Shown: piece by piece, positions 57,201-64,000 of the stretch
Layout of the letters: each line of letters begins with the position of its first letter
How positions within the stretch are numbered: position 1 is the stretch's first letter
NCBI RefSeq assembly: GCF_905163445.1
Contig: NC_053183.1
Coordinates: 13,020,001-13,084,000 of the forward strand
DNA: 64,000 nt
Source: Pararge aegeria
Taxonomy: Eukaryota > Arthropoda > Insecta > Lepidoptera > Nymphalidae
Direction of reading: 5' to 3'
The notes under the pieces: model-generated
Database searches by the model: none
The model's input: the letters and a program-made list of their open reading frames with translations, nothing else
Told to the model about the DNA's origin: nothing
Made by a program: the position numbers and the translations under genes

Positions 57201-59691
57201 ACTAATGGCCACTATTCTCCCGCGGGCGTTATTTTGGCTCAAACTACCTAGCAGACATTTAGCTAGTGGCTTTTGGTCAAGCGTCCTTATTGCTTTTAAC
57301 GAACAAATTATTTTTTACGAAACATCTTCAATCAAATCTCTCTTAGATAATAATCGGAAATTTACTGATATGTATATACATGGTAATTTACGTACTGATG
57401 AGTGGTAACGTTAAAGAAGAGATGAGAGTACTGGGGAGCAGAATCCTCAGGTCCGTGTGGTGCGGGAAATGACATCACCAGAAGAACTGGCTTCCTCGAG
57501 AACCTTCGCTTAGAAGCTCGAAGAAATGCTATAGAGTCGTTGGCTATCAAATCCGGATAATAATCCTGAAACAAATATATTTTTTAATAACATAAAATTT
57601 CTGCTTACATAAATAAAGCGAACAAAAAGAACTTAAAAGTCGCCCTTTCCAACAAATTGACATTCGAAATCGGTACCAATCAGTCTATATATACACGCGC
57701 CATAAATTGAATCGCAAAATACATGATTGGTTCTAATGTATGTGATGCGGCACGGCATCAGCCGTGATTGGCCGGCAGTTAAGCTGTCAGCATTATGACT
57801 AGCGAACTAAACGCATGCGGCACACGTCGCAAGGCACTTCAACCGGGGCTCTGTTTTTTGGATAGTACCTAGTTATGCTTCTTTATTTTTTTTCGTTCGC
57901 TGAACACGTGTAACTAGTATGTAATTTAATGTCATTTTAACGGCCGTTAATCTTTCTAGACAACTATTAAACTACAACAATCCGTCGCCAAAAATGTACG
58001 GAACTATTTCATCATCATTGTTCTATCCAATAACGGTTTAGTACTGAGCAAGGGTGTACTCTGAGTATGAAGGGCTTTGGCCGTAGTCTGGCCAATTGCG
58101 GATTGGTAGACTTTACACACAGTTTCGAACATTATATAGAACTCTAAGGCTGCCAGTCCACCGAAACGGAGCGAGGCAGCGAAGCCGAGAAACGGACTAA
58201 TGCGGAGCGCAGTTGCGTACTGTGTCTGGTTCACTTAAGAGCAGCGGAGATTTTGTGCAATCCTATTGGTTAATATTTCTCCGTTTCTCGGCTCCGCTGC
58301 CTCGCTCCGCTCCGGTGGACTGGCAGCCTAAGGCATGCAGGTTCCTTGACGGTGTTTTTCCTTCACCGTTGAAGCAAGTGATATTTGAATTGCTTAAATT
58401 AAAAACGCGTATAACTCCGAAAATACTGTGTTGCTGGAGATCAAACTCAGTCTCCGTGAAAGAAATGCCGAAGCCGCTATTATTGCTTATTGTATTACTA
58501 TTTACTATTTGTAGTAGTTACTATGAACTATTGGATGGAAGCAGGCGTTACTTTGCGGAAATCTATGATATACTAGCTGTTGCCCGCGACTTCGTCTGCG
58601 TTTGATTTTGTTTTTAAAGCATTCAGTATCGCTAAGCCTTAAATTAGTATAGTAGTATTATATATATATAACATGTGACTGTCAATTAATTATAGAAAAA
58701 TAATTTGCAATAAAATAAAATTGCGACTATAATTAAAAATCTAAACTATCCTATCTCTTAAGTTGGAAAAGACTGCTCACGGTGTGCCAATTTAATTTAA
58801 AATCGGTTAAGTAGTTTAGGAGTCCATCGCGGACAAACATCGTGACAAGAGATTTATATATATTAAGATTATGAAAATGAAGCTTAATTTCCTATAGCCC
58901 GCGAAAAGCAGGAGAATCTGTATGGTGTTAGGTGTAATTTATAATTTCTTCAATCCTTATACTCCACACCAAACAGATCTTCGGCAATGTACCCTCTACG
59001 CACGATTCGATCTAAAACCGGAGCATCCTCAGAAGATGTTGACTTTAAAGTCAACATTCGCGGACTTTTATGTTATTAACTCTTTTAAATATTTATTAAT
59101 TCAAAATACCTATTTTTATGTTAAATCCGAGACTATTTCAAAATGCTATGTTTATGTTATCTTTGTGGCCTTAGATTTAAGTAAAAGTATTTATAAATAT
59201 ATTTTTATTGTAACGCTGTTGATTACGAATAAATAAATATAGCGAATTGAGCTTAATTTTCATAATATACTATAATAATAGTAGAGCTTATTGTGACAGA
59301 GCTCATCTGGGGAAGTACGATCGCCATGCTTACTTCTGCCGCTAAACAGCATTGTTGCAATGCTGTGTTCCGCTCTGAAGGGCGTGGTTGCCGGTGTAAT
59401 TACAGGCACATGGGGACCACCTACGCCCCCAATTGATGGACACAGAGCGGCAAATAAGCTATGGTTTTGCATTTACCGTCAGTTGGGCCTTTTTTTGATC
59501 CGTCAATTACAACTATAATTTAAAAAAAAAGTTACATACCCTGTGGTAATCATCGCCGTGTTTAATCCTCTTCCCATTCATGTTAACACTGTAGTTGTAG
59601 TATTTGGAGTTCATGATGAGTCCGCCCCACTCGCGCCATCCGGGGGGGATGTATGAACCGTTGTATTTGTTCAAGTATTTACCGAAATAGC
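48183..59691 (-). CDS. Sulf1: Extracellular heparan sulfate 6-O-endosulfatase, 5'-incomplete
   Basis: Fourteen exons with consistent phases encode about 1,133 C-terminal residues of a Sulf enzyme. This is a secreted, surface-bound sulfatase that removes 6-O-sulfates from heparan sulfate and so tunes Wnt, Hedgehog, FGF and BMP signalling. Diagnostic blocks: YFGKYLNKYNGSYIPPGWRE, SFPAPHGPEDSAPQYSHLFF, the metal-site region YTSDHGYHLGQFGLVKGKSF, NIDLAPTFLDMGG with HMDGRSLLPLL, and late cysteine motifs NNTYNCVRTINATHNLLYCE. A long basic and polar linker corresponds to the hydrophilic domain of Sulfs. The exon with the formylglycine cysteine (C-x-P-S-R) and the signal peptide is not in the window. 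Sulf1 is transcribed toward MRNIP. It differs from the fly protein mainly in a very long linker exon. The individual exons are listed below. Confidence 0.95.
48449..48527 (-). CDS. Sulf1: Sulf1 penultimate exon
   Basis: It encodes SNEDISRRYEDDHMMYRGEP followed by VGYSE, between acceptor CCAGCAG and donor AAAG|GTAAGA. Entry is phase 1 and exit leaves AG, completed to Arg by the last exon. The acceptor is a NAGNAG tandem, so one extra codon could be included. Confidence 0.75.
48936..49067 (-). CDS. Sulf1: Sulf1 exon: C-terminal cysteine motif
   Basis: It encodes DPFETQNRVKHLTASEKEYF, then HNQLHQLLNCRGPSCRRFSH, the insect counterpart of the vertebrate Sulf segment with DP...LHVQLMELRSC. The donor GGGG|GTGAGC at 48,936 fits the phase of the next exon. 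If unspliced, translation would run on to a stop at 48,847. Confidence 0.8.
49204..49423 (-). CDS. Sulf1: Sulf1 exon: conserved cysteine-rich C-terminal region
   Basis: It encodes FCFCMSSSNNTYNCVRTINA followed by THNLLYCEFVTGLI, one of the best-conserved Sulf-specific blocks. Phase 0 in, phase 1 out; donor ATTG|GTAAGT. Confidence 0.92.
49589..49703 (-). CDS. Sulf1: Sulf1 exon: lysine/arginine-rich helix
   Basis: It encodes KIKPVVNTYLEAAQRLRDER and then RKLKEQRLKKKLRKAKKK, a very basic, probably helical segment, as expected for the heparan-sulfate-binding hydrophilic domain of Sulfs. Exact phase agreement on both sides. Confidence 0.9.
49776..51235 (-). CDS. Sulf1: Sulf1 giant linker exon
   Basis: A single 1,460-base exon entering with PSIGVTQPKMSTKKCACFTP (the conserved C-x-C-F-T-P block) and leaving with HVCYCEENR. 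Between them lie more than 400 low-complexity residues rich in Thr, Asn, Lys and Ser. Two basic sites, ITRSRRSINN and HKRTKRRAQ, fit the proprotein-convertase pattern; Sulfs are known to be cleaved in this domain. Acceptor ATTTTTCAG, donor AATCG|GTTTGT. Confidence 0.93.
51450..51592 (-). CDS. Sulf1: Sulf1 exon: conserved APC...WRKHKCKYE block
   Basis: It encodes LAVECSKAELRAPCSVGRKW followed by KCVLVNGRWRKHKCKYE, matching the tryptophan/cysteine block after the sulfatase domain. Phase 1 in, phase 0 out; donor GAG|GTACGG. Confidence 0.92.
51974..52130 (-). CDS. Sulf1: Sulf1 exon: acidic linker
   Basis: It encodes ESTEAHEEPNKTIEPLISND and a further polar stretch ending NPYLTAS. Acceptor TTCCCCAG, donor TTCAG|GTATTT. 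Low conservation is expected; phases agree with both neighbours. Confidence 0.85.
52482..52680 (-). CDS. Sulf1: Sulf1 exon: end of catalytic domain and acidic tract
   Basis: It encodes the conserved SSGRRETQAHLMEERLRAQK start, then an Asp/Glu run (FDDESEDDFLELEDDDVDED). Acceptor TTCCACAG, donor GAAT|GTAAGA. Confidence 0.92.
52801..52965 (-). CDS. Sulf1: Sulf1 exon: sulfatase core, HMDGRS block
   Basis: It encodes VDDIVLNIDLAPTFLDMGGV, AHMDGRSLLPLL and HWPDTFLVE, all strongly conserved in Sulfs. The run QPRRRRAAG is an arginine-rich surface loop. Acceptor TTTTGCAG, donor AAAG|GTAAGC. Confidence 0.94.
53054..53241 (-). CDS. Sulf1: Sulf1 exon: metal-site DHG and substrate lysine
   Basis: It encodes ELDNTYLVYTSDHGYHLGQF and GLVKGKSFPFEFDIRVPFLV. 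The Asp-His of SDHG and the Lys of GLVKGKS belong to the sulfatase calcium/formylglycine site. Acceptor AAATTGCAG, donor CTGT|GTGAGT. Confidence 0.95.
53580..53718 (-). CDS. Sulf1: Sulf1 exon: sulfatase core
   Basis: It encodes TPTYDMAPNPDKQWILRVTE and HRQFTDLLMTKRLQTLQSVD. The first base completes a His codon with the previous exon; acceptor TTTATTTCAG, donor ACATG|GTATAT. Confidence 0.94.
54104..54320 (-). repeat. SINE family C, 5'-truncated
   Basis: It shares CTACTACAAGTTAGCCCTTC, TGATGCAATCCAAGATGGTA, GGTTTCTACGAGACATCCTA and GGCACGTCTTTATCGGTAGG with 60,208-60,528, which has the tRNA-like head. This copy lacks the head. Confidence 0.65.
54597..54690 (+). repeat. Dispersed repeat fragment
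   Basis: It contains CTGTTCGAGAAACACTACTA, then GGAGTGGTTTTTGGTGCTTC and TATTAGTCCCGTACACGG; matches 1,905-1,990 (inverted) and 31,909-31,965. Confidence 0.5.
57396..57565 (-). CDS. Sulf1: Sulf1 exon: sulfatase core, PAPHGPED block
   Basis: It encodes DYYPDLIANDSIAFLRASKR and SFPAPHGPEDSAPQYSHLFF; the His of APHGPED is a conserved sulfatase active-site position. Acceptor TTTGTTTCAG, donor CATCA|GTACGT. Confidence 0.95.
58010..58480 (-). repeat. SINE family A, interrupted copy
   Basis: It contains GGCTTTGGCCGTAGTCTGGC, GCGGATTGGTAGACTTTACA, then after an insertion GGCATGCAGGTTCCTTGACG and ACCGTTGAAGCAAGTGATAT. The body is split at 58,147 by a 181-bp element. The tRNA-like head at the right end is degenerate. 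Confidence 0.7.
58148..58328. mobile_element. MITE with about 45-bp inverted repeats, nested in a SINE
   Basis: It begins GGCTGCCAGTCCACCG and ends with the complement, CGGTGGACTGGCAGCC; pairing continues, with small mismatches, through the CGAGGCAGCG/GAGAAACGG region. TAA at 58,145-58,147 and 58,329-58,331 flanks it. A 3-bp TAA duplication fits the PIF/Harbinger superfamily. Removing element and one TAA restores the SINE text. Confidence 0.85.
58870..59280 (-). repeat. Dispersed repeat, inverted copy of the 1.6-kb family
   Basis: It contains GCCCGCGAAAAGCAGGAGAA, CTTCAATCCTTATACTCCAC, GGCAATGTACCCTCTACGCA and CCGGAGCATCCTCAGAAGAT. These are the complements of blocks in 1,605-1,872. A short palindrome (GTTGACTTTAAAGTCAAC) follows. 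Confidence 0.6.
59281..59480 (-). repeat. Probable dispersed repeat
   Basis: On the - strand it includes CTGTTTAGCGGCAGAAGTAA, GCATGGCGATCGTACTTCCC and GAGCTCTGTCACAATAAGCT, sequences I associate with a common lepidopteran repeat. No second copy lies in the window. Confidence 0.45.
59540..59691 (-). CDS. Sulf1: Sulf1 exon: earliest in the window
   Basis: It encodes YFGKYLNKYNGSYIPPGWRE, WGGLIMNSKYYNYSVN and KHGDDYHR, all classic Sulf blocks. The exon enters in phase 1, so the previous exon, not in the window, should end in a Gly codon's first base (expected TG|YFGKYL). Acceptor TTTGTTACAG, donor AGG|GTATGT. Confidence 0.95.
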
Positions 59692-59710
59692 CTGTAACAA
59701 AATCGAGAAC

Positions 59711-59832
59711 ACCGTTAAAGCAAGTGATATATAAGTGCTGAAAACACATAATTTAGAAAAGTTAGAGCTGGGCTTGGAACTCGGCCCCCCGAAAGTGAAG
59801 TCTAAGTCCTACCACTGGGCTATCACAACTAT
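59711..59832 (-). repeat. SINE family A ending beside a Sulf1 acceptor
   Basis: The tRNA-like head (TGATAGCCCAGTGGTAGGAC, box B through GGCCGAGTTCCAAGCC) is at the right and the body runs toward the exon. It stops at the complement of ACCGTTAAAGCAAGTGATAT, 18 bases before the acceptor AG. Same orientation as the gene. Confidence 0.7.
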
Positions 59833-60207
59833 ACTTACCGCCATTATACTTCACCGTTTTTTTGTACTTATATGGTTTACCATAACATAAGTTTAAAGAA
59901 TGTATAAAAACACGTTTAATACATCGAGGTTACTATACTATTGATGAATTTCTTAATGACAAGGTTGCCTGGAAGCAAGCCGCTCCGCTTTCTTCTCACA
60001 CAAGATAGAACAAAGATTGTTGAATGAATTTTGAATTTAAATTTGAATTTAATATTAATGGACATAGATTGACGAAATTAATAAATTGAAGTTCAATAGC
60101 AAACTTAGTAAAGTAAAGATCCTCGCATTCATAGTCAAAAAACGAAATGGCGCCAAGGTTTAGGTAACTCTATTATTAATTCAAATGTAGATATTTATCC
60201 TTTTTTT

Positions 60208-60528
60208 ATTCCACTACAAGTTAGCCCTTGGCTGTACTCTCACCTTCTCGTAAGTAATGATGCAGGTTAAGATGGTGACGGGCTAACCTGTTAGAGGTGA
60301 GTAAGTTATTTGAAACCCCTTATCGGTTTCTACGGGACATCATACTGGAACGGTTAATCGCCTTAGCGGCACGTCTTTGACGGTAGGGTGGCCACGGCTG
60401 AAGCCTGCGACCAAACTAGACAAGAGGAAATTCAGACATTATAAATTCCCAAATTTCCCCTGCCAGGGATCGATCCCGGGACCTCCCACTTAAAACCACA
60501 ACACTCACCGCTACGCCAAGTAGGTCGT
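60208..60528 (-). repeat. tRNA-derived SINE, family C, full-length copy
   Basis: On the - strand the head reads CTACTTGGCGTAGCGGTGAG (box A) then CCCGGGATCGATCCCTGGCA (box B), followed by a body and an A-rich end near 60,200. It has the blocks shared with 54,104-54,320 and 61,362-61,565, and defines this family's length as about 320 bp. Confidence 0.8.
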
Positions 60529-61361
60529 AAAATATTCTTACGAAATCTAAAGAATAATCTCAAAGTTATTTAGTTGAATACAGTAATTTTAAACGTTCGA
60601 TAATCTTGGAAAGGTTTTATATTGCGAGAGGTAAGGCTACAATCAAAAAAAAAAAAGTTTATTTCGGTAAGAAACAAAGTGGTTTCAATGTATCGCTTAA
60701 GGCTTCTTTTAAAGAAGTATTACTACCAAACAGATGTAGTCTGACGAATGTTTTCGAAATGCGCTATTTGTAAAACAATAGTAGGTACCGAATTTTTAAT
60801 TTCGGCCTCGGAGATGCTATGTTGAGTTGCGACTTGCGAAGTTTTTAATTTTCCCGGCGAGCGCACAACTAGGGTTGATAATACGGAAAAATAAATCCGA
60901 CGGGCGAGACAAATTATTAAAGCTTTTGCAAGCATACTAGTTTTTGTCAGCGATAATGAAGTTTTGTAGGTATATAGCTTTTTGTTAATCATGTTCTAAA
61001 TGTTTTCCAAATCTTATTCACATCCGTTACAAACATATAACATACCTAACTTTACAAACATTTGGCCTATATAGGTAGGTAGGTAGATATCGTACCTATG
61101 TTGGTCCAAATGTTTGTAACCACAATCTCATGGTTATGTATAAATTACCTATTTCCATTGCAAATTCTAAAGTGATTATTTTAAAAATGGTTAATACAAT
61201 AATTAACATAATACGATCCACGAGTGCCATTTTTATGAATTACTAAAATAACGCGATACCTATTTATGATAGTTTCATCTTCAGAATCAATCATACTGAT
61301 ACAGTACCTTTTTATAAACTTACTAATCATTCTATTACGATAAAATGCTTGAGATATTTTT

Positions 61362-61565
61362 TTTTCCACTAGAAGTTAGCCCTTGACTGCAATCACACAT
61401 GATGGTAAGTGATGATGCAGTCTAAGACAGTAGCGGGCTTACATGTTAGGGAGTATTGTAGACATACACCCTAATAGGTTTCTACGCGACATCGCAATGG
61501 AACACTAAATCGCTTAACGGCACGTCTTTGTCGGTAGGGTGGTAACTAGCCACGGTCAAAGCCAC
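61362..61565 (-). repeat. SINE family C, 5'-truncated
   Basis: It shares CCACTAGAAGTTAGCCCTTG, GATGATGCAGTCTAAGACAG, GGTTTCTACGCGACATCGCA and GGCACGTCTTTGTCGGTAGG with the full copy at 60,208-60,528; no tRNA head. Confidence 0.7.
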
Positions 61566-63224
61566 TAGACAAATATAAAATTTCTGGTAAATATAAAATT
61601 ACAGCCCTACTGGTACCGCCGATGAAGCGTTGATTACTGCGAGCTAGAATACTATCTTAAAATGTAAGCAGAGCTGAGTACCTCTGTACTGAGTTGTACA
61701 AGTATGAGTAAACTTGCATTAAGTGTGTTTATAATCAAAGCTAAACAGCATCGTATCGGAAATTATCAAATTAAGTACGACCTCCAACTTTAGAACGTTT
61801 TTATATAAATAACACATGAACCTTTCCTAAAATATGCATTTATAATACAACTACTTGTAGAGACTAAAAGTAAGTACCTACCTAATACATTATACTTCTT
61901 ATGAAATCCAGGACACCAGAGAGAATTTTAATCCAGATACTTCAGACACACACGCCCACTAAGTCCAGTAGATTTACATAATATTTTAATTTTCTTATAA
62001 AAAAAGTAATGAAAAATGTGCATGATTTTTAAAAAGTTGGAAAATAACATTTTTGTATCGCAGATCTCAAAAAATCAAAGTCAGAGTCTCAATAATAAAA
62101 GGAGTTATGAAGCCCATGAATTAGCGGAAATTGAGCACGCCAAAATTATAAAGACAATACGATTGTATAAGAATAAAATTGTTGTGGTTTGGGTGTGCCG
62201 ACAACCATTCTACTTAACACAGGGTTCTGTAAAATACAATCTTTTATTACTTCAAATATTTATTTTACTTCCATATTTAAACAATTCAAGTCATTAATTT
62301 GCCATCGATGGTTAAAGTTGTTCATTGCAGTTTGAAGCAACTTCGTTTCAAACCGTCATGTTCCTTTTCACTCCATTAGGCTCTCGGTCTCTCCGTCTTC
62401 CTCGGCCTCTTAAGAGTGTAGGTATGCGTCCATGCGTCGCAAATGACGACAAATTCATAAAGAAACAACCAAGTTAGAGTTTTTAAAAAGATCATTTCAC
62501 ACCTGTTCGATTCAGTAACAGCTCAAATATGTGACTGCATACAAAACGCAAATTTTACGAAGAGATGACAGCTCTTCACCGACTAGCTACTGTAAGGAAA
62601 GTTACTGAATAGAGCAGCATCGAATACTCGACTCAACACTTTTAAGAATATCTAATTTTATTATTCCTGCAGTACCTACCCACTGCAAAATGGGCCACCG
62701 CAACTCAAAGCTTATAAGCAATAGGAATTCTGATTATGTAGTCTTGTGGAGTTCAAAATAATCTGGGTGCAGCACATTATACATTCGAGTCACGTATCTA
62801 ATCTCGGACTAGCTGTCGTTGTTATCAAATAGCTGTCATGTTATGTCATTAAATTGAACAACACGTCTGTCTGTACATTCCGAATTTAATATGAAAGCGC
62901 ATACAGATAGGGTACTCACAAAGGAACTTAAGATATACTATACCTACCATTTATACCTACGTACTTACAATTCGACGAAAATTACATGAATAAATTCAAG
63001 AATTATACCTATAAAGGGCTTTATTTAAGTATTTAATTAATGTCAATCCACTAAAGTGATTATGCAGGTCGTGATACTAGATAACATTATGCGGCACTGC
63101 AATTAATGCAGATAAGTCTGGTTTGTACTTTAATAATACACTACTATAGAAACTTTTCACCTAAATTCCCTAACAGATTTGCACTTTTACAATTTTGTAA
63201 AACAAATTTAAAATAAGAACCAAC

Positions 63225-63475
63225 GCTGGCCTTGTGTTGGGGCTTCGGCCTTTTGGGGGGACCGAGTTTGATCGCCTGCACCTCTGAATTTTCTGAGATA
63301 TGTGCGTTTTTAATTCAAACAATTAAAATATCACTTGCTTTGCGGTGAAGGGCAACACCATGAGGAAACCTGCACGCGAGTTGTCCATAACGTTCTCAAA
63401 ATCGTGTGAAGTCTACCAATCCGCATTTGGCCAAACCGGTGGACATAAGGCCAAAACCAATCTCCACTATTTAAT
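63225..63475 (+). repeat. SINE family A, plus orientation
   Basis: A box-B-like GGGGGGACCGAGTTTGATCG is followed by a body with AAAATATCACTTGCTTTGCG, GAGGAAACCTGCACGCGAG and GTGTGAAGTCTACCAATCCG. These are the complements of blocks in the other family-A copies. It is the only copy in this orientation. Confidence 0.65.
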
Positions 63476-63477
63476 AA

Positions 63478-63590
63478 ATTTAAAATGCACATAAAAAATT
63501 TTCGGAACCGACAGGATTTGAACCTGCGATTCTCTGGCAATCGCGGCCTGAGCGCTTTTTCCAATACGGCTCTCCTACCGTCGATGCTGA
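63478..63590 (-). repeat. tRNA-derived SINE, family B
   Basis: On the - strand it has GAGCGCTCAGG-like and CAGGCCGCGATTGCC followed by CGCAGGTTCAAATCCTGTCG (box B) and GGTTCCGAA. It resembles a tRNA but box A is degenerate and no acceptor stem closes it. A + strand partner is at 63,695-63,790. Confidence 0.6.
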
Positions 63591-63694
63591 AATTAGTATA
63601 TGCCTTTTACATCAGTCTTATAGCGACTGTACCGTCATCTAGCAGGAAACGTTGCAGTTTCGATCTACTTTTTCAAAGGTCCATATTACTTATT

Positions 63695-63790
63695 CAGGCC
63701 GCGATTGCCAAAGAGTCGCAGGTTCAAATCATGTCGGTTCCGAATAATTTTTATATGCATTTTAAATTTATTAAATTGATAATTCCTCAA
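63695..63790 (+). repeat. SINE family B, inverted partner
   Basis: CAGGCCGCGATTGCCAAAGA, then TCGCAGGTTCAAATCATGTC and GCATTTTAAATTTATTAAA repeat the - strand copy at 63,478-63,590, so the two stand head to head about 100 bases apart. Confidence 0.6.
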
Positions 63791-64000
63791 AGTGTAGGTA
63801 AAAACACTAATAAAATTACAATCTCCACTACCCGATATTGTGTGGATAATGATGAAGTTCCTTCTAACTACTGGTTATTCGGATTTATGTACTTTCCTTT
63901 AAACCTAGCGTTTCGAGCTTTGCAATTTTCCCTTAAACATAGCTTTTGCAGTATTGCAATTTCCTTAATAAATACGACGGCCTACCGGGAAGTTGTATTA

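Larger units (their letters stand above)
53719..57395 (-). other. Sulf1: Sulf1 intron
   Basis: A 3.7-kb intron containing a SINE (54,104-54,320) and a dispersed repeat fragment (54,597-54,690). Short frames near 54.9 and 55.7 kb lack motifs and splice context. Confidence 0.75.
57566..59539 (-). other. Sulf1: Sulf1 intron crowded with repeats
   Basis: A 2-kb intron containing a SINE with a nested inverted-repeat element, the inverted copy of the 1.6-kb repeat family and another repeat at 59,281-59,480. No coding exon seen inside it. Confidence 0.75.
59833..64000 (-). other. Sulf1: Sulf1 intron, open at the right edge
   Basis: No exon was found: nothing matches the formylglycine motif region or the signal peptide. 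The recognised contents are two SINE-C copies, one SINE-A copy and an inverted SINE-B pair. A 14-bp inverted repeat (61,052-61,065 and 61,106-61,119, TTACAAACATTTGG) may be a small element. Confidence 0.65.

Noticed and set aside
63505..63590. Possible tRNA gene on the - strand
   Set aside because: Box B is good, but box A is degenerate, no acceptor stem closes it, and a truncated inverted copy lies nearby, so it is a tRNA-derived SINE.

Overview
This is animal nuclear DNA, AT-rich with long introns. The gene content (tramtrack, a secreted Sulf-type sulfatase) is that of an insect, and several dispersed repeats match families I know from moths and butterflies, so a lepidopteran is the most likely source. 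Three protein-coding genes are present, together with one full-length LTR retrotransposon and many short transposon remnants. All splice sites given were placed by hand from GT/AG signals and reading-frame continuity; no transcript evidence was available.

Positions 1-10,500 contain no gene I can support, only repeats. The tramtrack (ttk) locus lies on the + strand from about 10.9 to 34.9 kb: GC-rich candidate leader exons (10.9-11.9 kb), a shared exon encoding the BTB domain and an AT-hook (14,450-15,311), and three alternative C2H2 zinc-finger tails. The tails are a p69-like exon (16,095-16,891), a p88-like exon (24,441-25,087), and a third, three-exon tail (30,300-34,758) whose second finger is split by a 2.9-kb intron. 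All three acceptors are in the phase needed by the shared exon, so one locus can make one dimerisation domain with three DNA-binding specificities.

MRNIP follows on the + strand: exon 1 at 36,951-37,001 and exon 2 at 43,005-43,898. Its 6-kb intron holds a perfect 81-bp hairpin and an antisense Ty3/gypsy element (37,696-42,162) with identical 155-bp LTRs, a 5-bp target duplication and one intact gag-pol frame, hence a recent insertion.

The rest is the heparan sulfate endosulfatase gene Sulf1 on the - strand: 14 exons between 59,691 and 48,183, convergent with MRNIP. The exon with the formylglycine cysteine and the N-terminus lies beyond the right edge. Sulf1 introns are dense in tRNA-derived SINEs and small inverted-repeat elements, including one nested insertion and one SINE ending 18 bp from a splice acceptor.
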